Shown here one piece after another: positions 53,375-61,718 of a stretch of DNA of 64,000 nucleotides (position 1 is the first letter of the stretch; the number at the start of each line of letters is the position of its first letter). A program made the translations under genes and the position numbers. The DNA is from Sphingobacterium sp. R2 (lineage in GTDB: Bacteria > Bacteroidota > Bacteroidia > Sphingobacteriales > Sphingobacteriaceae), in NCBI RefSeq assembly GCF_040760075.1, contig NZ_CP142884.1, forward strand, positions 868,001 through 932,000, written 5' to 3'. The notes beneath the pieces were generated by a model. That model was not told the origin of the DNA. It made no database searches and saw nothing but the letters and a program-made list of their open reading frames with translations.

Positions 53375-54298
53375 GTGGAAAATAGCAACGAAACAGCAAG
53401 CCGCGGAAAATATCTTTTCGCGGCTTTTTTGGCTCCCTTTATTTGGGGATTTATGTCCATACCTGTACGGTGGATACGCGGCTATCCTGCCGAAGATATC
53501 CTGTATTTTAGAATTATTACCGCCCTATTGGTCCTTTGGGTATACCTGCTTATTTTCCGAAGAAAAATGCTTGTAGCTGATATTCGTAAATTTGGACTTC
53601 TATCACGGGCAGACAAGCTCCGTCAAACGGGACTTATGATTCTCGCCTCCGCGCTGATCTTTGGGAACTGGTTTACTTACATCTATGCAGTAAACCATGT
53701 CAGCATTCAATCCGCCGCATTGGCCTATCTGACCTGCCCCCTAATTACCGCGGCAGGAGCCTATCTCATGCTCAAGGAGAAATTGACTGGATGGCAAAAA
53801 ATTGCACTTTTCATTGCTTTCAGCAGCGTATGTCTACTGGCAAGAGGTTCATTGAATGATGTGCTATGGGCTATTACTATCGCATCCTGTTACGCATTTT
53901 ATCTGATCGTGCAACGGGTATCGACAGGCTTTGACAAGCTCAATCAATTGGTTCTTCAACTCAGTATATGTGCATTGTGTGTGATACCCAAACTCATCTA
54001 TAATCATCACACCATCCCTAACGAGCCCCTGTTTTGGGGCACCATAGTGCTTATCGCATCTCTGTTTACGGTCATCCCTCTTTTTTTGAGTATGTATGCC
54101 CTCATAGGGATTTCATCCACCACGACTGGCGTTCTTTTGTATATTAATCCACTAATCGCATTTACTTTGGCAGCGACCTACTTTCAAGAACCTGTACAGC
54201 CAATAAAATATATCGCATACGGTATCATCTTTATTGCTATCATCCTATTTAATGCTGCAAACATTAAACAGGCTTTTACCAGACCATCCCGAGTTTAA
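53375..54298 (+). CDS. EamA/DMT-family transporter
   Basis: A 307-residue inner-membrane permease with ten hydrophobic helices arranged as two EamA repeats (FAAFLAPFIWGFMSIPVRW in the first, FYLIVQRVSTGFDKLNQLVL at the start of the second). Members export amino acids or other metabolites, and some relatives are RarD-like; the substrate is unknown. No ATG is available near the N-terminus, so translation is expected from GTG 53375, three bases after ridA, which indicates coupling with ridA. Confidence 0.88.
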   Translation: MENSNETASRGKYLFAAFLAPFIWGFMSIPVRWIRGYPAEDILYFRIITALLVLWVYLLIFRRKMLVADIRKFGLLSRADKLRQTGLMILASALIFGNWFTYIYAVNHVSIQSAALAYLTCPLITAAGAYLMLKEKLTGWQKIALFIAFSSVCLLARGSLNDVLWAITIASCYAFYLIVQRVSTGFDKLNQLVLQLSICALCVIPKLIYNHHTIPNEPLFWGTIVLIASLFTVIPLFLSMYALIGISSTTTGVLLYINPLIAFTLAATYFQEPVQPIKYIAYGIIFIAIILFNAANIKQAFTRPSRV

Positions 54299-54691
54299 GC
54301 ACAACGCCCCACTAAATACACATTTTTGGCTATGGAAGGGATGCCAGATGGTATAGACACAAAAAAAATGACAAACCACACATAACACTGACTAATAGAA
54401 AATTACAAACAAAAAAACGTTCATACGAAACATTTGCATCGCATAAAATTTTTGAATTTTGTCCAACAATAGTAAATTAGACTTTTATTAAGGGAAATCA
54501 CACCGCTTTTTCTTCCTATAAATTAGGTATTGAATAGCTTATACTATTAAAAAATAATCATTTATTTCGCCCCTCGATTATTCAATATCTCTTCTTCTAA
54601 CCAAAATGCTAAATGGAATTAGCCCACTCCATTAGAACTTCACCGTTATGAAAATACGTATATAAAAAACTGAATATAACACATATACTAT
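54299..54691. other. Intergenic region upstream of the third SusCD pair
   Basis: 393 AT-rich bases without a gene. I see no exact TAnnTTTG promoter and no copy of the box found in the peptidoglycan locus; a weak TTTTTGAATTTTG stretch lies near 54450. Confidence 0.4.
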
Positions 54692-57600
54692 ATGAATAAC
54701 AAATTATACTCTACTTTGAGAGTGTTGGGTATTGTTCCGACAATGCTTTTTTCAGCATCCTTATTGCATGCGCAAACCAACCAGATAAAGGGAACGGTTG
54801 TTGACGCTAAAACCAAAGCCCCTATTCCAGGCGCCACAATTAAAGTACTGGGCACTTCCAATGCAAGTTCTACGGATGTAAAAGGCGCATTTCAGATCAA
54901 TGTCGACGAGAAGAATCGCATATTAAACATTAGTACAGTCGGTTACGAAAACAAAACGGTAACATTGGGCCCTGGAGAAACGACAGTAACTGTAAGTTTA
55001 GAAGAACAAACACAGCAGTTGGAAAGTGTCGTGGTCACCGCTCTAGGTATTAGCCGTGCACAGAAATCATTAACATACTCTACGCAACAGGTCAATGGGG
55101 ACGAATTGAACAAAGTCAAAAGTACCAACTTGGCGAATAATTTAAACGGTAAAGTAGCCGGCGTTAATATTGCCTCCAGCTCTTCTGGACCAGGTGGCTC
55201 GGCGAAAGTTATTTTGCGTGGTAACAAGTCGGCCTCTGGCAACAACCAAGTACTTTATGTTGTCGATGGGGTCCCAATCAATAACCAGACATTGGCCAGT
55301 CAGCCAGACAACGTGTTCGGTGGACAACGTGATGGTGGCGATCCTATTTCATTGATCAACCCTGAAGATATCGAAAACATCTCTGTATTAAAAGGAGCAT
55401 CTGCGGCGGCATTATATGGTAGCCAAGCAGCCAATGGCGTTATCTTGGTCACAACAAAATCAGGTAAACAAGGTCGCACAACGATCAACTTCTCATCAAG
55501 TGCACAGATCGAACAGGCTGTATCGACACCTAAATTCCAAAACCAATATGGTCAAGGTTCGGGTGGAAAAAACAGTAATACCAGTGTGTTTAGCTGGGGC
55601 GACAAAACGAATGGCGCCAACTATGATAATGTAGGTGAATTTTTCCGTACCGGTAGCAACTTCACCAATTCATTGACATTGTCCGGAGGTAACGAAAAAA
55701 ATCAAACGTACTTCTCTTATGCTAATACACTGGCAAAAGGTATTCTTCCAGAAAACGACCTGATGCGTCATAACTTCAATCTCAAGGAAAGTGCTTCATT
55801 TTTTGATAATAGGTTGACCGTTGAAGGAAGCGCCAATTATATTACACAAAAATTGGATAATGCCCCTAGTTCAGGATTTTATTATAACCCACTGGTAGGA
55901 ACTTATTTGTTACCGCGCAGCTTAAATATTGCGGATTTTAAAAATTACGAAACGTTCAATCCAAGCCGCAATCTGAACGAACAAAACTGGTTCAGCCTAA
56001 GTGATAGTCCCACAACACAACAGAATCCATGGTGGATCGTCAACAGGAATCCAACAAGCTCTACCCGCAACCGCTTGCTTTTAAACGGTAGTGCAAAATA
56101 TAAAGTAGCGCCATGGATCAGTATTCAGGCTAGGGGAAGCGTCGATCGCACCTCAGAGGTTTGGGACCGTAAAGTCTATGCGAGCACACCAAATCCCCTT
56201 GGAAAAGTAAATGGTAATTACAATTATACAAATACCACCATTACACAACAATACGGTGATGTCGTTGCCAACATGAACTTTAATGTCACCGATAAGTTTC
56301 AGATCACAGGATTGGTCGGAACAAGTATCACCGACTGGAAAACCGAAGGTGTGGATTTTAATACAGGTATTGACGGGTTAAAAATCCCAAATCAATTCTT
56401 TATCCAAAATACGACAACGCCTGTCACCTCCACATTATCGGCTAATCGTAGACAGTTACAATCGGTATTTGCATCAGCAAACTTAGCCTACGACAACTGG
56501 ATTTATTTGGATCTGACTGCAAGGAATGACTGGTCCAGTACATTAGCTTTCACAGGTACAAAGTCTTTCTTCTACCCCTCTGCAGGATTGGGCATCGTAT
56601 TGAATGACAAATTAAACTTACCTGAGTTTGTGAATATGGCCAAGATTCGTGGTTCGTATGCAGTAGTGGGGAATGATTTACCTCCTTACACCAGTTTATT
56701 AACGAACACGGTTAATCCATACGCTGTATTGACAGTAAATGACATTGCGTTCTTGAAAACATTAAAGCCCGAAAAAACGAAATCTTTTGAAATTGGTACA
56801 GAATGGCGCATGTGGAATAACCGTTTGAATGTGGATGTTACGTATTACAAAACAAACACAACGAACCAGTTCTTCAAAGTCGCTGCTAGCCAAGCTTCGT
56901 TAAACCAACAGTATGCGATTAATGCGGGTGACATTCAAAACCAAGGGGTAGAAGCATTGGTATCGTTGGATGCGATCAAAAATGAGGATTTCAAATGGAC
57001 AACAAGTGTCAACTTCACCTACAATAAAAACAAGATAAAAAAGCTAGCTGATGCTGTTCCTGAGTTTAGTTTAACTGGTGAAAATCAAAATAACTTTGCT
57101 TCCAAACTTGAGGTAGGTGGTTCTTTTGGCGATATCTATGGACAGGATTTTGTACGGGATGCTGAAGGAAGGATTATTATTTCAGAAGATGGTATTCCTC
57201 AAAAAACCAATGCTTATACTAAGCTTGGAAATTCGAATCCAATTTGGCAAATGGGTTGGAACAATAGTTTCAATTACAAAAACTTCAATTTAAGTTTCTT
57301 GATTGACGGCAAGTTTAATTACGAGGTAATGTCAATTACACAATCTGTGATGGATGGTTATGGCGTATCAGAAGCAACTGGAGCCGCTCGTGCAAATGGT
57401 GGAGTTGCCGTAAACGGTGTTACACCGAATGGAACTCCTGTTGCTGTCGTCGATGCAGAGAAATGGTACACATCAACGGGTGGTATAGGTCCTGTCAGTA
57501 GCCAATACATCTACGATGGAACGGTTGTGAGACTGCGCGAATTAACTTTCGGCTATGACTTCAATATCAAAGATAGTTTCTTCAAAAAACTACGCGTCAA

Positions 57601-57751
57601 TGCTGTAGGAAGAAACCTATTCTACATTTCGAAAAAAGCACCATTCGACCCTGAAGTAACGATGTCAACAGGCAATTCGCTGAGTGGTGTAGATATCTTT
57701 ATGATGCCTGCAACCCGCAATTACGGACTTACACTAAATGCAACTTTCTAA
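54692..57751 (+). CDS. SusC/RagA-family TonB-dependent outer-membrane transporter (third pair)
   Basis: A 1019-residue TonB-dependent transporter: signal peptide (to LLHAQTNQ), CarboxypepD_reg-like domain (IKGTVVDAKTKAPIPGATIK), TonB-box region LESVVVTALGISRAQKSLTY, plug (VLYVVDGVPINNQ, INPEDIENISVLKGASAAAL) and a barrel ending YGLTLNATF. The partner SusD gene overlaps or follows immediately. No hydrolases or regulators lie beside this pair, so its substrate is open. SusC with a SusD-like_2 partner is common for peptides or non-glycan nutrients as well as for glycans. Confidence 0.94.
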   Translation: MNNKLYSTLRVLGIVPTMLFSASLLHAQTNQIKGTVVDAKTKAPIPGATIKVLGTSNASSTDVKGAFQINVDEKNRILNISTVGYENKTVTLGPGETTVTVSLEEQTQQLESVVVTALGISRAQKSLTYSTQQVNGDELNKVKSTNLANNLNGKVAGVNIASSSSGPGGSAKVILRGNKSASGNNQVLYVVDGVPINNQTLASQPDNVFGGQRDGGDPISLINPEDIENISVLKGASAAALYGSQAANGVILVTTKSGKQGRTTINFSSSAQIEQAVSTPKFQNQYGQGSGGKNSNTSVFSWGDKTNGANYDNVGEFFRTGSNFTNSLTLSGGNEKNQTYFSYANTLAKGILPENDLMRHNFNLKESASFFDNRLTVEGSANYITQKLDNAPSSGFYYNPLVGTYLLPRSLNIADFKNYETFNPSRNLNEQNWFSLSDSPTTQQNPWWIVNRNPTSSTRNRLLLNGSAKYKVAPWISIQARGSVDRTSEVWDRKVYASTPNPLGKVNGNYNYTNTTITQQYGDVVANMNFNVTDKFQITGLVGTSITDWKTEGVDFNTGIDGLKIPNQFFIQNTTTPVTSTLSANRRQLQSVFASANLAYDNWIYLDLTARNDWSSTLAFTGTKSFFYPSAGLGIVLNDKLNLPEFVNMAKIRGSYAVVGNDLPPYTSLLTNTVNPYAVLTVNDIAFLKTLKPEKTKSFEIGTEWRMWNNRLNVDVTYYKTNTTNQFFKVAASQASLNQQYAINAGDIQNQGVEALVSLDAIKNEDFKWTTSVNFTYNKNKIKKLADAVPEFSLTGENQNNFASKLEVGGSFGDIYGQDFVRDAEGRIIISEDGIPQKTNAYTKLGNSNPIWQMGWNNSFNYKNFNLSFLIDGKFNYEVMSITQSVMDGYGVSEATGAARANGGVAVNGVTPNGTPVAVVDAEKWYTSTGGIGPVSSQYIYDGTVVRLRELTFGYDFNIKDSFFKKLRVNAVGRNLFYISKKAPFDPEVTMSTGNSLSGVDIFMMPATRNYGLTLNATF

Positions 57752-57761
57752 ACGATCAACA

Positions 57762-59432
57762 ATGAATTTTAATATCAAATATATATCCAAATTCTCCTTG
57801 GCCATGTTACTTCTTGGAGCAACAATGACCAGCTGTACAAAGAATTTTGAGGATTACAACAAAAATAATATTGGGCTTACCGATGAAGATTTAAAGGGGG
57901 ACGGACAAGATCTTGTGCTTTTTTTAAAAAATGCACAGATGTCTATTTACAATTTTTCCGGTGCGGGAGATCCCAACTCTTATCAAGTACAACAAAACCT
58001 GAATGCAGACGTTTTTTCGGGCTACTTCATGTCTCCTACGCCGTTTAATAGCGGTCAGAACAACCTGAATTATGCTATGGTGAACGGCTGGAATGGTGAA
58101 CCATTTAAAGTGCTTTATCTTAACGTTATTAAATCCATTGAAAAATTAAAAAGCAATGGCCTTGCAGAGACCTATCCAGCACTATGGGGTTCGGCATTGG
58201 TCATCAAAGTGGAAGCGGCGAGCCGTGTTACAGATATCTATGGACCTATTCCATATAGTAAAGTAGGCACCTCCAACACCGTTCCATACGACAAACAATC
58301 CGATGTATATGCTGCTTTCTTTAAAGAGCTCGATGAGGCTGTAACCGCATTGAAATCATACAAAGCGGATAGCCCAATGGCGGCTAAAATCGACCAGATC
58401 GATCTTGTATTTCCGAATACAGATAATCAGGTCAGATTTGCAAATTGGTTGAAAATTGCCAATTCACTGCGCCTGCGTTTGGCAATGCGTTTGGTTAAAG
58501 TCGATGCTGCTTTAGCAAAAACACAAGCTGAGAAAGCACTGGATCCGGCAAATGGTGGTGTATTGGAAAGCAACAGCGAAAACTTCAAGATTACTATACC
58601 GGCGGATGGAACGTATAGCAACCCACTTTGGTTTATTTCCCAAAACTGGGCCGACACACGGATCAACGCATCACTTTCATCCTATATGGTTGGATTAAAA
58701 GATCCTCGTCTTCCGAAATATATGTCACCCGTTACTAAAGATGCATCAACAACGGCTTTTGCTGGTCAATACATCGGTATCCGCACAGGTGCGGACGGTA
58801 TCGAAAAAGACAAATACCAAAAGCTATCGGCATTGAATACCGAAGGTACAACACCAACTTTCGTGGCAACAACAGCACCGGTATTAATGACCGCAGCTGA
58901 GGTTTACTTCCTTCGTGCGGAAGCAGCATTGAGAGGTTGGAACAATGCCGGTGGAACAGCGCAATCACTTTATGAAAAAGGAGTGGAAACTTCCTTTACT
59001 CAATGGGGTGTAACATCAGGATTGAGCACTTACCTCAATGATAATACCAGTAAGGCTGCAGCTTACAAAGATCCTTTCAATGCGAAGAATAACGCTGATT
59101 CACCAAGTGCTCTTACAGTAAAATGGGATGATGCAGCTTCTAACGAAGTAAAACTGGAACGTATTATCACCCAAAAATGGTTGGCGATCTTCCCTGAAGG
59201 ACAAGAGGCTTGGAGTGAATTCCGCCGTACGGGATATCCACGTCTATTCCCAGTTGTTGTCAACAATAGCGGTGGACTGATCGATACTAAAATACAGATC
59301 CGTCGTTTACCGTTCCCACAAAATGAATACAATACAAATGCAGCTGAAGTACAATCTGCAATCTCCTTGTTGGGCGGACCTGACAACGGCGGTACCAGAC
59401 TTTGGTGGGATGTAAATAAGGGTAATTTCTAA
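57762..59432 (+). CDS. SusD-like (SusD-like_2 type) lipoprotein, partner of the third SusC
   Basis: A 556-residue surface lipoprotein. ATG 57762 starts the signal MNFNIKYISKFSLAMLLLG with the Cys of TMTSC as lipidation site; an in-frame ATG at 57738 would overlap the SusC gene by 14 bases. Early sequence CTKNFEDYNKNN and the later block ERIITQKWLAIFPEGQEAWS followed by EFRRTGYP are typical of the SusD-like_2 group (PF12771). A strong terminator follows, so the pair forms a two-gene unit. Confidence 0.9.
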   Translation: MNFNIKYISKFSLAMLLLGATMTSCTKNFEDYNKNNIGLTDEDLKGDGQDLVLFLKNAQMSIYNFSGAGDPNSYQVQQNLNADVFSGYFMSPTPFNSGQNNLNYAMVNGWNGEPFKVLYLNVIKSIEKLKSNGLAETYPALWGSALVIKVEAASRVTDIYGPIPYSKVGTSNTVPYDKQSDVYAAFFKELDEAVTALKSYKADSPMAAKIDQIDLVFPNTDNQVRFANWLKIANSLRLRLAMRLVKVDAALAKTQAEKALDPANGGVLESNSENFKITIPADGTYSNPLWFISQNWADTRINASLSSYMVGLKDPRLPKYMSPVTKDASTTAFAGQYIGIRTGADGIEKDKYQKLSALNTEGTTPTFVATTAPVLMTAAEVYFLRAEAALRGWNNAGGTAQSLYEKGVETSFTQWGVTSGLSTYLNDNTSKAAAYKDPFNAKNNADSPSALTVKWDDAASNEVKLERIITQKWLAIFPEGQEAWSEFRRTGYPRLFPVVVNNSGGLIDTKIQIRRLPFPQNEYNTNAAEVQSAISLLGGPDNGGTRLWWDVNKGNF

Positions 59433-59460
59433 TCAAGAGATCATCCGGGATAAATTCTCA

Positions 59461-59496
59461 AACGGGGCTATTCAAGTTTTGAATAGCCCCGTTTTT
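59461..59496 (+). terminator. Terminator after the third SusCD pair
   Basis: A 15-bp perfect stem AACGGGGCTATTCAA / TTGAATAGCCCCGTT with loop GTT is followed by a T run. Confidence 0.9.
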
Positions 59497-59567
59497 ATAT
59501 AATTTTTACTGTCCTGTTCAACGCAAGATCCCAATGTGGGAAGCGGGTCAATGATCCAGCGGGAATA

Positions 59568-60760
59568 CTAATATAAAAATCCGAATAACCATAGCGGAAT
59601 CTTTGCGCCAAAACCTGTTTCTATACCATCTGCCGCAATCAAGTAACGATCGGTATCTCGAACCTGCTGACTACCTTTATTTTTACCGCCCACTTCGATA
59701 TGAACCTGCTCGACTAAAAAGTCTCCAGTCTGCGGTACGGATACTTCCAGCCCTGCATGAAGCAATTGATTCAATAAAAAAGTTTCCCGTAGATTTCCTT
59801 GGTTTGGATCTGGGTGAATTGCATAAGAAAGGTTGGTATTTTCCAAGAAAAGTTTGTCCGGCTTTTGTAGCCGCGATACGCCTTTCCCTTGTGCGGATAA
59901 AACATTTAAGAGTCCTGCGTCCTTCAATTGATAGATGTATTCTAATATGCGATCTCTGGAGATATCCATTTTGGCTGCTAAGGCGGAAATATTAGGCTTG
60001 AAAGGAGCGGATTCTGCTATTACTGCTAATAAGCGTTTTACTTTCACAGCCGTACCAGCATTGTAGGATGCAATGTAAGCAAGATCAATATCAACGACCG
60101 CATCTATAATTTGCTCTAGTTTAGGCAAATATTCGTTTTCACCTTCGGTAAATACAGGCAGATAACCCGATCGCAAATACTTTGCAAATAGTGGCAGCGG
60201 TCTTATGGAGGAAGTAATATTCACACTGATCTCGCGATGTTGCTTTTGAATGTCTTCAAATGTTATCGGAGAGAATGAGGCCACTCCCGAGAACTGGAGA
60301 TATTCCCTAAAAGAAAGTCCTGCCAATGTATAGCTCACCACTCGCCTGCTTAAATCGGCTTGACCACGATAGATGTCTAAAGCCGATGATGCCGAAAATA
60401 TAACGCGCATACCGGGAATCCCATCATAAATATTTTTGAGTTCCCTGGACCAGTTAGGATACTTATGTACTTCATCAATCAGAAGGAGTTGCCCCCCTGT
60501 TGATACCAATCCATTGCGGTATCTAATAAACTATGGTTGTAAAACCAGGTATGATCAGCGGTAATATAGAGACTTTTATCTTTTAATGCGCCCAGATCAT
60601 ATTTCATATGCTGCAATAAAATCGTCGTCTTACCTGCCCCACGTGCACCTTTGATCCCTATCATCCGTTGATTCCAGTTAATTTTTTCATGAATGTATCT
60701 CCTGAAATCATTGTTGATGCCCTGCAAAAGAATATCTTGAAAATTGATCAAAGTTTCCAT
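59568..60760 (-). pseudogene. AAA/DUF4143-type ATPase gene split by one missing base
   Basis: The two frames together encode one ATPase. The first (ATG 60760) has the Walker A loop IKGARGAGKTTILLQHMKYD and ends in DWYQQGG then a stop. The second continues QLLLIDEVHKYPNWSRELKN (Walker B) and IFSASSALDI (sensor region), then the DUF4143 part and a C-terminal nuclease-like PHTDxD-lacking tail. The break is at a G6 run (minus strand, 60497-60492); with G7 the gene is a single 397-residue frame. These ATPases occur as single, often horizontally spread genes of unknown role, some with toxin-antitoxin-like or nuclease links. Either a true frameshift or a homopolymer under-call explains the split. 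Confidence 0.75.
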
Positions 60761-60968
60761 ATTGTCGTTTCTTTATTACAAAAATAACTAAATTTTGTTG
60801 TTTTAAAACTACATTTTTACCAACATATTGTTGTTTCAAACCTACAATCTAAGGAAAATTATGCGCAATAGAGTTCAAAATCAAATTTCTCTTAACAAAA
60901 ATTTAGTGGAGATCTTGTAGCAGAAATCAAAAACTACCCGTTTAGTTAAAAAACCAAAAAAACCAAAC

Positions 60969-61682
60969 ATGAAGAAAGCAATCTTTATACTCCCGATTAT
61001 TGGATTTATACTTTTCCTTGCCTGTTCGAAAGACAATTCTAAATCTTACGAGTATTGGAATGAGCAAGTCAATGCAAAAGCCAAGGAACTTAACACGTTG
61101 CTTGAATCTGTTCCCTGTACAAATATTGAAGAGTTTGAAATTGTACAGCATCCATATTATACATATTTCCTCGTGCATTCTTCACTAAAAAACCAATTCG
61201 AAAAATTGAAGCTCGAATTAGATCATTATCAAGATGAGCGAAATAAAGCAGTTGAACGTGAAGGTATATTTACTCCAGTGCTCCAAAACTCATTTATGCC
61301 AGCTCCCAATCCGCCGCTGGGAAAATATTGTCATAATGGTAAAGCGAAGCTCCGGTTTGCAAACGATCTATCCCTTGCGGAAATCAATATAGAACTTCCC
61401 AAACGATACAAGGAGCTGCAAGAGTTCTATAAAGATGTGTCCTGTTCGAATCCAAACGATTGGACCAGCTATTTTTTACGCACAGGCTGCTGTATGGAAG
61501 GAATTGCGGTACACAAAACCATTCGATCAACCGAGATGAAAGAAAAAATAGCGCTCTATAACCGTCTCATGGAGAACAAGCTGCGTTTGGAGAAAACAAC
61601 CTGTCAAGGCGGCTGTGCAAATATGGCCAGACCAGTTCAATGCAAGGATGGAAAACCTTTTGTAGAAGTATATAAATCGTAA
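60969..61682 (+). CDS. Cys-rich lipoprotein of unknown function
   Basis: A 237-residue protein with a lipoprotein signal (MKKAIFILPIIGFILFLAC). I do not recognise a family. The mature part is charged and helical, with long Glu/Lys stretches, and carries many cysteines in pairs or short spacings (VPCTN, KYCHNG, DVSCSN, TGCCMEG, TCQGGCANMARPVQCKDG), suggesting several disulfides or a metal site in the periplasm or on the surface. It stands alone between the broken ATPase gene and recG, 36 bases before recG. Confidence 0.75.
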   Translation: MKKAIFILPIIGFILFLACSKDNSKSYEYWNEQVNAKAKELNTLLESVPCTNIEEFEIVQHPYYTYFLVHSSLKNQFEKLKLELDHYQDERNKAVEREGIFTPVLQNSFMPAPNPPLGKYCHNGKAKLRFANDLSLAEINIELPKRYKELQEFYKDVSCSNPNDWTSYFLRTGCCMEGIAVHKTIRSTEMKEKIALYNRLMENKLRLEKTTCQGGCANMARPVQCKDGKPFVEVYKS

Positions 61683-61718
61683 AAATTAAATTTTTCGTAA
61701 TTTAGCCATTCAAGAAGA

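Noticed and set aside
54440..54470. Copy of the peptidoglycan-locus box upstream of the third SusC gene
   Set aside because: GCATCGCATAAAATTT shares only a CATAAAA core and lacks the ACGCA half and the -7 spacing.
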